A stretch of DNA of 64,000 bases from Rhodanobacter denitrificans (lineage in GTDB: Bacteria > Pseudomonadota > Gammaproteobacteria > Xanthomonadales > Rhodanobacteraceae), in the NCBI GenBank assembly GCA_003241385.1, contig QFPO01000008.1, positions 124,001-188,000 on the forward strand, read 5' to 3'. Under the pieces are notes generated by a model that saw nothing but the letters and a program-made list of their open reading frames with translations, was not told the DNA's origin and made no database searches. This document shows, one piece after another, positions 1-6,869 of the stretch. Both the position numbers and the translations under genes were made by a program. Position 1 is the first letter of the stretch; each line of letters begins with the position of its first letter.

Positions 1-2
1 TC

Positions 3-737
3 GAAGGCCGCGTCGCGCTGATCACCGGCGGCGACTCGGGGATAGGCCGCGCCGTCGCCGTGCTGTTCGCGCGCGAAGGCGCCGACGTCGCGATCGCGTA
101 TCTGTGCGAGGACGCCGACGCCGACGCGACCGCGGCCAGCGTCGAACGCGAGGGACGCCGCTGTCTGCGCCTGCGCGGCGACGTCACCGAGATGTCGTTC
201 TGCGAGGAGGCCGTGCAGCGTACGCTCGAGGCGTTCGGCCGGCTCGACGTTCTCGTCAACAACGCCGCGTTCCAGCAGCATGCCGAGTCGATCGAGGCGC
301 TCAGCCTCGAGCATTTCGACCTGACCGTCCGCACCAATCTCTACGGCTACTTCCAGATGGCCAAGGCGGCGCTGCCGCATCTGCCCAAGGGCGGCTCGAT
401 CATCAACACCGGCTCGGTGACCGGGATCGCCGGCAGCGGCCAGCTGCTCGACTATTCGGCGACCAAGGGCGCGATCCACGCGCTGACCAAGTCGCTGGCC
501 AGCAACGTGATCGACCGCGGCATCCGCGTCAACGCGGTCGCACCGGGGCCGGTCTGGACGCCGCTCAATCCGGCCGACCGGCCGGCCGAGGAGGTCGCCA
601 AGTTCGGCCAGGACACCGACATGCACCGTCCGGCGCAGCCGGAGGAGATCGCACCGGCCTACGTGTTCCTGGCCGCGCCGGTGTGCTCGAGCTACATCAC
701 CGGCATCGTGCTGCCGATCACCGGCAGCGTCGGCTGA
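3..737 (+). CDS. SDR-family oxidoreductase (partial, 5' end outside window)
   Basis: The reading frame is already open at the window edge, so the start lies upstream; 244 residues are visible. It is a classical short-chain dehydrogenase/reductase. The nucleotide-binding motif TGGDSGIG is at visible residues 8-15, NNAA near 86-89, and the catalytic Tyr/Lys pair (YSATK) near 151-155. The TGGDSGIGRA start and overall layout resemble the YghA/GSP39 (glucose-dehydrogenase-like) subgroup. It would be a soluble cytoplasmic NAD(P)H-dependent enzyme; the substrate cannot be read from sequence. It converges on the DUF4242 gene, and a perfect hairpin sits between them. Confidence 0.9.
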   Translation, partial: EGRVALITGGDSGIGRAVAVLFAREGADVAIAYLCEDADADATAASVEREGRRCLRLRGDVTEMSFCEEAVQRTLEAFGRLDVLVNNAAFQQHAESIEALSLEHFDLTVRTNLYGYFQMAKAALPHLPKGGSIINTGSVTGIAGSGQLLDYSATKGAIHALTKSLASNVIDRGIRVNAVAPGPVWTPLNPADRPAEEVAKFGQDTDMHRPAQPEEIAPAYVFLAAPVCSSYITGIVLPITGSVG

Positions 738-749
738 GCATGGCGGTCC

Positions 750-767
750 GCGCTCGCGCGCGAGCGC
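750..767. terminator. Perfect GC palindrome between convergent genes
   Basis: GCGCTCGCGCGCGAGCGC is a perfect 18-bp palindrome placed 13 bp after the SDR stop and just before the stop of the convergent DUF4242 gene. It could end transcription from both sides, but there is no T-tract, so it is not a textbook intrinsic terminator. Confidence 0.4.
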
Positions 768-771
768 AGGC

Positions 772-1044
772 TCATTCGGACGTGGTCGGATCGATCACGC
801 TGCGCACGCGCGCGACGCTGTTGGCCGGAAAGCCGCCGCGGGCGGCGTGCTCGCGCACCGTCGCCTCGTCCGGCGCGATGTAGATGCAGTAGATCTTGTC
901 GTCGGTCACGTAGCTCTGCAGCCACTGGATCTGCGGCCCCATCTCGCCGAGCACGCCGCAGGACTTCTGCGAGATCGCCTGCAGGTCCTGGGCCGACAGC
1001 TGGCCGGCGCCGGGCAGTTCGCGTTCGATGACGAATTTGGGCAT
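772..1044 (-). CDS. DUF4242 family protein
   Basis: A 90-residue cytoplasmic protein without signal peptide. It begins MPKFVIERELPGAG and has the typical DUF4242 layout: a ferredoxin-like small domain with the segment SYVTDDKIYCIYIAPDE in the middle and a C-terminal VARVRSVIDPTT. One family member, Streptomyces SCO4226, is known as a nickel-binding protein; whether metal binding applies here is unknown. A CACAAT box on the minus strand (1069-1074) lies 25 bp upstream of the ATG and may be its -10 element. Confidence 0.8.
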   Translation of the reverse strand: MPKFVIERELPGAGQLSAQDLQAISQKSCGVLGEMGPQIQWLQSYVTDDKIYCIYIAPDEATVREHAARGGFPANSVARVRSVIDPTTSE

Positions 1045-1186
1045 GACCGTTCCTCGTGTGGGTGCGGCATTGTGCGCCCGCCGCCCGGATCAGTGCTCGC
1101 CGCACGGCAGCATACGCACACGGTTCCGATCGCCCGGCCGCGCGGCGCGGCCGACCGTCCGGGGCCGTCGCGACGCAGCCGGCCGC

Positions 1187-2305
1187 TCAGGCCTCCAGTT
1201 CGACGCGGCGCCCGGCCTGCGCGGTCCGCGCGACGACGCGGTCGCGCCCCTGCGCCTTGGCCGCGTACAGCGCGCGATCGGCGACCGCGATCAGGCTGCT
1301 CGGCGACGCGGCCGCCTGCGGCCGGATCGCGGCGGCGCCGACACTGACGGTCAGGCACGGCGCGACCGGCGAGGCCGGATGCACCAGGCCGCGCGAGCGG
1401 ACCTGGCGACAGAGCCGATCGCCGAACCGGCGCGCCTCGACTGCGTCGGCGCCGGGCAGCACGATCGCGAACTCCTCGCCGCCGTAACGCGCGACCAGGG
1501 CCCCGGTGCCGGCGAAGACCTCGCCGCACAGACGCGCGAGTTCGCGCAGGCATTCGTCGCCGTAGAGGTGGCCGCAGGCGTCGTTGAGCCGCTTGAAGCA
1601 GTCGACGTCGACCAGCAGCAGCGCCAGCCAGTGCCGCTCGCGCGCGTGCCGGCGCCAGGTCTCGTCGAGATGCTCGTCGAAACAGCGGCGGTTGGCGATG
1701 CCGGTCAGGCCGTCGCTCATCGACAACTGCTGCAGCTTGCGATTGGCCTGCTCGAGTTCGAGCACGACGCGCGCCAGATGGATCGTGCCGGCGATCTGCG
1801 CGGCGACCGCATCGAACATGCGGCGCACGTCGGCCGTGAAGAAGCCGGCCTGCGTGCTCTCGAGATTGAGCACGCCGTGCAGACGATCGCGATGCCGGAT
1901 CGGCACCAGGTATTCGGAGCGTACGTCGCGATGGCCCGGCACGTAGTCCGGATCGCGCTGCACGTCGGCGATCAGCTGGGCACGGCCGCTGCGCGCGCAG
2001 CGCCCGGCGGCGCCGACCGACACCGGCCACGGCAGCGCGCCCGGCGGCGCGAGGTCGATACGGCCGGCCCAGACCTCCTGCACGAAATGGCCGCCGTCGC
2101 CGTCGAGCAGGATGATGCTGGCGATCGCGACCGGCAGCCGCGCGGCGAGGCAGTCGACGATGCGCTGCAGGATCGCCGGCAGGTCCTCGCCCTGCGCGGC
2201 CTCGCCGGACACCTGCGCGAGAATCTCGGCGAACACGCCGCCGCGCGCCGCGGCCGCATGGCCGACGCGTCGGACCCGGCCCGTGCCGCGATCGCCTCCG
2301 CTCAT
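1187..2305 (-). CDS. Diguanylate cyclase with N-terminal GAF domain
   Basis: A 372-residue signalling protein. A GAF-like sensory domain spans about residues 40-178, followed by a short coiled linker and a GGDEF domain from about 195 to 360. The active-site motif is GGEEF at 275-279, intact for making c-di-GMP from two GTP. The RxxD inhibitory site normally found five residues upstream is absent, so product inhibition through the I-site is not expected. There is no membrane segment, so it should sense a cytoplasmic ligand through GAF. A TAGACT box on the minus strand at 2344-2349 is a likely -10, 38 bp upstream of the ATG. An SD-like GAGGAG lies immediately before the start. Confidence 0.9.
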   Translation of the reverse strand: MSGGDRGTGRVRRVGHAAAARGGVFAEILAQVSGEAAQGEDLPAILQRIVDCLAARLPVAIASIILLDGDGGHFVQEVWAGRIDLAPPGALPWPVSVGAAGRCARSGRAQLIADVQRDPDYVPGHRDVRSEYLVPIRHRDRLHGVLNLESTQAGFFTADVRRMFDAVAAQIAGTIHLARVVLELEQANRKLQQLSMSDGLTGIANRRCFDEHLDETWRRHARERHWLALLLVDVDCFKRLNDACGHLYGDECLRELARLCGEVFAGTGALVARYGGEEFAIVLPGADAVEARRFGDRLCRQVRSRGLVHPASPVAPCLTVSVGAAAIRPQAAASPSSLIAVADRALYAAKAQGRDRVVARTAQAGRRVELEA

Positions 2306-2343
2306 GCTCTCCTCAGCGCACCGCGTTCCGTTCAGGTCACGCC

Positions 2344-2349
2344 AGTCTA
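2344..2349 (-). promoter_or_regulatory. Putative -10 box (TAGACT) of GAF-GGDEF gene
   Basis: On the minus strand TAGACT is followed by GGCG. The same hexamer occurs upstream of the DUF6445 gene and of nhaA. No clear -35 is visible. Confidence 0.4.
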
Positions 2350-2469
2350 CGACGCATGCACGCCGACGGATCGTCGGCGCATTGCAGAAAACGGCGCGCG
2401 ATTGCGTATTCGATCCGGTAGGCCGCCGGCGCCGCCGCGCTGCCCAAGACCCGTCCAGGAGGATCGACC

Positions 2470-3594
2470 ATGCATGCCATCAATCGGGCAACCGCTCTCG
2501 CGGCCTGTGCCATCGCGTTCGCGGCACCGACGGCCGGCAGAGCCGACGTCTACTGCGTCGCTACGGCAAGCGAACTGCACCAGGCGCTGGCCGCGGCGGC
2601 GGCGTCCGCCGCCGACGACCAGATCCGCCTGCGTGCCGGCACCTACGCCGCGACGCAGACCTTCACCTATCCGGCGGCGACGTCCGGCTGGCTCGAGCTC
2701 AGCGGCGGCTGGATCGACGAGAACGACGTGCCGTGCGCGCGCACGTCGCAGCGCGCCGGCGACACCGTGCTCGACGGCCTCAGCGAGCATCAGGTGTTCA
2801 ATCTGTCCTACACCCCCGCGACGCCGGCGGCGACGGCGCCGCGCTTCGCGCTGTCGCATCTGAGCGTGCGCAACGGCGTCGGCGCCGGCTTCACGCGCGG
2901 CGGCGGGCTGGCGCTGCAGTCCAACGCCGAAGGACCCGCCGAGATCTGGCTCGACAACGTCGCGGTGACCGGCAGCCGCGGCTATTTCGGCGGCGGCGCG
3001 CACCTGTATCTGAAGAAAGGGCTGCTGCGGATCGCCAACACGCTGTTCGCGAACAACGAAGCACCCGAGTCGGCCTACGGCCACGCCGCGATCACCGTGC
3101 TCGGCGGCGAGACCGCGTACTCGGTGACGATCGTCAACAGCACCTTCGTCGGCGGCCGCTGCGCAGGCCAGGGCACGCGCGGCTGCGGCATCGGCGCCGG
3201 CCTCGGCGCGGGCGCACACATGGCCGTCGTCAACAGCCTCTTCGACGACAACGCGCTGTCGGACGTGTCGATGGAAGGCCTCGCCGTGATCGGGCTCGGC
3301 AACGGCAGCGTCGCCTACGATCACAGCCGCGTCCCGGTCAGCAGCGGCACGTTTGCGCCGACGATCTCCGCGCCGCTCGAGGACGAGCCGCACTTCGTCG
3401 GCGCCTCGGACTTCCGTCTCGCCGACGACTCGCCGCTGCTCGACCGCGGACTCGGCACGGTGCCGATCGTTCCGCTCGGCGGCGCCGACCTCGACGGCCG
3501 GCCGCGGCTGCGCTACGCGGCGCTCGATCCCGGCGCGTACGAGAACCAGACCTGGGACACGCTGCTGACCGAGGATTTCGAGGCGCAGGACTGA
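2470..3594 (+). CDS. Secreted right-handed beta-helix / choice-of-anchor Q-type protein
   Basis: A 374-residue exported protein. A Sec signal peptide occupies about residues 1-25 (MHAINRATALAACAIAF... ending AGRA). The mature part is rich in short Asn/Gly strands (NTLFANN, NSTFVGG, NSLFDDNAL) typical of parallel beta-helix folds found in pectate-lyase-like and choice-of-anchor Q proteins. Near the end are LLDRGLGTVP and a YENQTWDTLL segment, and it closes with LLTEDFEAQD. That tail resembles the F-x-(N/D)-G-F-E tails of two other secreted proteins in this window. No catalytic residues are recognised. An AGGAGG Shine-Dalgarno lies before the ATG. Confidence 0.75.
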   Translation: MHAINRATALAACAIAFAAPTAGRADVYCVATASELHQALAAAAASAADDQIRLRAGTYAATQTFTYPAATSGWLELSGGWIDENDVPCARTSQRAGDTVLDGLSEHQVFNLSYTPATPAATAPRFALSHLSVRNGVGAGFTRGGGLALQSNAEGPAEIWLDNVAVTGSRGYFGGGAHLYLKKGLLRIANTLFANNEAPESAYGHAAITVLGGETAYSVTIVNSTFVGGRCAGQGTRGCGIGAGLGAGAHMAVVNSLFDDNALSDVSMEGLAVIGLGNGSVAYDHSRVPVSSGTFAPTISAPLEDEPHFVGASDFRLADDSPLLDRGLGTVPIVPLGGADLDGRPRLRYAALDPGAYENQTWDTLLTEDFEAQD

Positions 3595-3713
3595 CGACTG
3601 GGCCGACGCCGCCGGTCGATGCCGGCGCTGCACGGGACCACCCGCTCCCGCCGCCGCGATGTCCCGGTCGAGGGCCGCACTGCGTATCCGAAGCATCACG
3701 CCAGGAGATGCTC

Positions 3714-4229
3714 ATGACCGCCGCCCGCCTCGCTCCGCTGTTCGCCCTCGTCACGCTCGGGGCCGCCGCGGCCGTGTCCGCCGATACGCCGCAGCAGCTC
3801 AGCGCGCGCGTCGGCGACGCCGCCTTCGTCAGCGACGACGAGGGCATCACGCTGATCCCGATCGGTACGAGCTTCACGCTGACCGCCTCAACCGCCGGCG
3901 CCAGCGCCTATCCGCCGCCGAAGACGCGCATCGACCGGCTGTCGATCGTCTGCGACGGCTTCACGCCCGGCGCGCCGTTCCGTCTCGACGCGGCCGCGTT
4001 CTCGCGCAGCACCTGCGAGGTCCGCTACGTCTACGGCACGCGCGGATTCGGCGAAGCGCCCGAGGCCGAGTACCAGCTCGATACGTCCAGCGCCGACCAG
4101 CTGTTCGAGGTCACCGCGGCGCGCGGCAAGGTCGTCGAGGGCCGCTTCCGCTTCCAGCTGCGCGACGAGGCCGGCCGGCGCCTGCCGGTGGTCGACGGCC
4201 GCTTCGTCGCCGAGGACCGGCAGTACTGA
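3714..4229 (+). CDS. Exported hypothetical protein
   Basis: A 171-residue protein with a clear Sec signal peptide (about residues 1-23, ending SADTP). I do not recognise the family. The mature domain has only two cysteines (C80, C101), which could form a periplasmic disulfide, and alternates hydrophobic and polar residues like a beta-sandwich. Two ATGs lie six bases apart (3708 and 3714). The second is preferred because CAGGAG ends directly before the first, giving the second a normal spacing. It follows the beta-helix gene on the same strand after 119 bp and may be co-transcribed. Confidence 0.7.
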   Translation: MTAARLAPLFALVTLGAAAAVSADTPQQLSARVGDAAFVSDDEGITLIPIGTSFTLTASTAGASAYPPPKTRIDRLSIVCDGFTPGAPFRLDAAAFSRSTCEVRYVYGTRGFGEAPEAEYQLDTSSADQLFEVTAARGKVVEGRFRFQLRDEAGRRLPVVDGRFVAEDRQY

Positions 4230-4314
4230 GCGCAGCGGACCCGCGCAACCGCGCGCGGCGGCCGCGTATCCCCGTCTGCGCCGCGATCCGCGGCGTGACG
4301 GCGAGGTGGCTCCG

Positions 4315-5433
4315 ATGCAGACACGTGACCGATCCCTGCCCGCATCGCCGGCACGGCGCCGCCTGATCGGACTGGCCGCGGCGGCACCGGCGGCAATCGC
4401 GTTCGGCGCCGCCGCGGCGACCGAGCGCGACGGCGACCCGATCGCCGCCCTGGCCGCCGAAAGCGACTTCAGCGGCTCGATCCTGGTCCGCAGCCGCGGC
4501 GAGGTCGTCTATGCGCGCAGCTTCGGTCTGGCCAGCCGCGCATTCGCGGTCGCCAACACGCTGCGCACGCGCCATCCGATCGCCTCGATCACCAAGACGT
4601 TCACGGCGACGCTGATCCTCGATCTGTACGAGCGCGGCCAGCTCGACCTGCAGCGGCCGGTCGTCGCCTACCTGCCGGAGTTCCGCCGCGAAGGTACCGC
4701 CGCGATCAGCGCGCACCATCTGCTGAACCACACCGCCGGCCTGCCGAATTTCGACGCCGGCAACAGCCTCGAGCGCGCGCTCAGCGAAGGCCTGCCGGCC
4801 TACCAGCGGCCGATGACGCGCGCGCAGCTGTTCGAGCGCGCCTGCAGCGGCGCGCCGGTCGCGCCGCCGGGCACGGCCTTCGACTACAACAACGCCGACT
4901 ACATCGTGCTCGGCGCCTTGATCGAGCATCTGCACGGCCGGCCGTTCGAGGCCGTGCTGGCGAGCCGCATCCTCGACCCGCTCGGCCTCGCCGACACCGG
5001 TCTGCTGCGCCAGTCCGACGTGATCGACCGGCTCGCGACCGGCTATTTCTATCGCGACGACCTCGCCGCCTACGTCAACGACCTGCCGGCCTATCCGGAG
5101 AACTGGTATGCCGCCGGCGCGATGTATTCGACGGTCGGCGACCTGCTCGGTTTCGCCGACGCCCTGTTCGGCGGCCGCGTGATCGGCAGGCCGGCGCTGG
5201 CGCTGATGCTCGCGCCGGGCCTGGACGACTACGGCTACGGTCTGTGGTCGTACACGATCAAGGTCGGCCAGCGCCGTGCGCGCGTCGCCAAGCGGCCGGG
5301 CCGGATCATGGGCGCCCAGGGCCAGCTGTTCCGGATGCTCGACGACGACGTCACCGTGGTGCTGCTCAGCAATGCGGCCCGCGGCGACCTGGACGCGCTG
5401 GTCGCGCGGATCGGCCGCCTCTACGCGGCCTGA
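4315..5433 (+). CDS. Serine hydrolase, beta-lactamase (class C/PBP4*) family
   Basis: A 372-residue exported penicillin-binding-type serine hydrolase. The N-terminus has RRR followed by a hydrophobic Ala-rich stretch, so Tat export is possible. The nucleophile motif SITK is at 91-94 and a YxN-type motif (YNN) starts at Y191. The third motif is not a clear KTG; the C-terminal GAQGQLF segment may replace the HxG of class C-like esterases. Members include DD-peptidases, esterases and amidases, so the substrate is open. ATG 4315 is chosen over GTG 4306 because GAGGTGG at 4303-4309 sits at proper spacing. Confidence 0.85.
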   Translation: MQTRDRSLPASPARRRLIGLAAAAPAAIAFGAAAATERDGDPIAALAAESDFSGSILVRSRGEVVYARSFGLASRAFAVANTLRTRHPIASITKTFTATLILDLYERGQLDLQRPVVAYLPEFRREGTAAISAHHLLNHTAGLPNFDAGNSLERALSEGLPAYQRPMTRAQLFERACSGAPVAPPGTAFDYNNADYIVLGALIEHLHGRPFEAVLASRILDPLGLADTGLLRQSDVIDRLATGYFYRDDLAAYVNDLPAYPENWYAAGAMYSTVGDLLGFADALFGGRVIGRPALALMLAPGLDDYGYGLWSYTIKVGQRRARVAKRPGRIMGAQGQLFRMLDDDVTVVLLSNAARGDLDALVARIGRLYAA

Positions 5434-5502
5434 GCGGTCGCCTCGGGCGGCGCCCGCCGCGCCGGCGGAACTGCGTCACACTTTGCCAGGCGAGCGGCGG
5501 TC

Positions 5503-5508
5503 TAGCAT
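5503..5508 (+). promoter_or_regulatory. Putative -10 box (TAGCAT)
   Basis: TAGCAT about 26 bp upstream of the chosen start at 5534. It overlaps an in-frame ATG at 5507, which argues that the upstream ATG is not the start. Confidence 0.35.
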
Positions 5509-5533
5509 GATCGCCGCACAGGAGAGGACAGGC

Positions 5534-6037
5534 ATGCTCGACACCGCCGTACCGGTCAAAACCGCCAGTGGCCGCAGCGAGATCGCCGATCGCCGGCATG
5601 CGCTCGGCTCGCGGCAGCGCATGCTGCTGATCGCGATCAACGGCGAGCAGACCGTGCGCGAGATCCGCGAGCGCTTCCACTCGCTCGGCGACGTCGACGT
5701 GCTGCTGACCGAACTGGCGATGGCCGAGCTGATCGACATCGGCGGCGCGATCACGGCGCCCGCGGCAACGGCACCCGGCGAGGCCGGCGTCGCGGCACCG
5801 GCCGTGAACGAAACCGGATCGCCGATCGCGCAGGCGCGCCAGTTCATCAACGACAGCGTGGTCGCCCATCTGGGCCTGCGCGCGTTTCTGTTCACGCTGA
5901 AGGTCGAGCGCTGCTATTCCAGGGACGCCCTGCTCGACCTGCTGCCCGAGTACCGCCGCGTGCTCGGCAAGGCGGCGGCACCAGCCGAGGTCACCGCGCT
6001 CAGTCAGCGGGCCGAACTGCTGATCGCGCGCATCTGA
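5534..6037 (+). CDS. Conserved hypothetical protein
   Basis: A 167-residue soluble protein. Residues about 20-75 (LGSRQRMLLIAINGEQTVRE... through LTELAMAELIDIGG) look like a small winged-helix module of the sort seen at the N-terminus of some regulatory proteins. An Ala/Pro-rich linker follows, then a helical C-terminal half (QARQFINDSVVAHLGLR, LLDLLPEYRRVLG). No catalytic motif is seen. The start at 5534 is set by AGGAGAGG at 5520-5527. Function unknown; a DNA- or protein-binding adaptor is possible but unproven. It converges with the DUF6445 gene with only 21 bp between. Confidence 0.7.
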   Translation: MLDTAVPVKTASGRSEIADRRHALGSRQRMLLIAINGEQTVREIRERFHSLGDVDVLLTELAMAELIDIGGAITAPAATAPGEAGVAAPAVNETGSPIAQARQFINDSVVAHLGLRAFLFTLKVERCYSRDALLDLLPEYRRVLGKAAAPAEVTALSQRAELLIARI

Positions 6038-6058
6038 GCGGACGCGGCGGCCCGGCGC

Positions 6059-6667
6059 TCATTCCGGCCCGGACCCGAAGAACATCAGATAGACCAGCCG
6101 GCCGTTCTCGAGCGAGTCGCCGAACGCCGGCCCGGCCGTGTGCCAGAGCCACGGCCGCAGCAGCACCAGGCGGTTGAAGCGCATCGGCACCTGCTGGGTC
6201 AGCTCCCACTGGCTGTCGTCCATGCCGTCGCGCTCGATGATGTCGCGGTGCATCGCGTCGATCGACGGATAGCCCATCGCGGCGAGCTCGGCGGCGTTGA
6301 TCGGGCCGCGGTCGGTGCCGGTGCGGCGATGCCGGAAGAACTCGGTGCCGCCATGGCAGTCCTCGGGCCGGCTGAGGTAGAGGATGCCGGACCAGTAGGC
6401 CTTGTCGATGTGGACCTTGGCGCGGCCCTGGTCGGCGGCCAGGCTGATCCGGCACTTGGCGTGCGACTGCAGCGGCGAGATCGGCCGCACCGGTTCGCCG
6501 ACCAGGCGAGAGACTTGCTGGGACAGGCCCGGCAGCGTGATCCGCTCGAGCGAGTTGCGGCCCGGAAACGCGCCGTCCTGCTCGGGATAGGTCAGTTTGA
6601 GGGCGGCCTCGCGCAGTTGCGCGGCCCCGTCGAGGAAATCGTCGACGACGATCAGGGTGGTGTGCAT
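6059..6667 (-). CDS. DUF6445 family protein, 2OG-Fe(II) oxygenase-like
   Basis: A 202-residue cytoplasmic protein. It shows an H-x-D pair (VHIDKAYWSGILYLS) and a distal His (WLWHTAG) in the order expected for the jelly-roll facial triad of Fe(II)/2-oxoglutarate oxygenases. GGTEFF after the first strand pair and the C-terminal RLVYLMFFG match DUF6445. In related genomes such genes often sit with tryptophan-halogenase/TonB receptor sets, but none is seen here. The start at 6667 is only 8 bp from a TAGACT -10-like box, so the mRNA may be leaderless. Confidence 0.75.
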   Translation of the reverse strand: MHTTLIVVDDFLDGAAQLREAALKLTYPEQDGAFPGRNSLERITLPGLSQQVSRLVGEPVRPISPLQSHAKCRISLAADQGRAKVHIDKAYWSGILYLSRPEDCHGGTEFFRHRRTGTDRGPINAAELAAMGYPSIDAMHRDIIERDGMDDSQWELTQQVPMRFNRLVLLRPWLWHTAGPAFGDSLENGRLVYLMFFGSGPE

Positions 6668-6675
6668 GGGCGCGC

Positions 6676-6681
6676 AGTCTA
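6676..6681 (-). promoter_or_regulatory. Putative -10 box (TAGACT), near-leaderless
   Basis: On the minus strand: TAGACT GCGCGCCC ATG. With the usual 6-8 bp from -10 to the transcript start, transcription would begin at or next to the ATG at 6667. Confidence 0.4.
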
Positions 6682-6869
6682 GACGTTTCCGGGGCGCCGC
6701 GAAGACGGCGCGCCGGGCGGACACGACGATCCCGAAACCGTTCGCTCGCGTACGCCGGACCGTCCGCTCGCGGACGCCTGCGCCCCGCGTACCGGCGTTC
6801 CGGGCCGGCCGCGGCCATGGCATGGTGCTTGCTCCCTTCTCTTCATCCCGACCAGTCCGGAGCCGAGCT

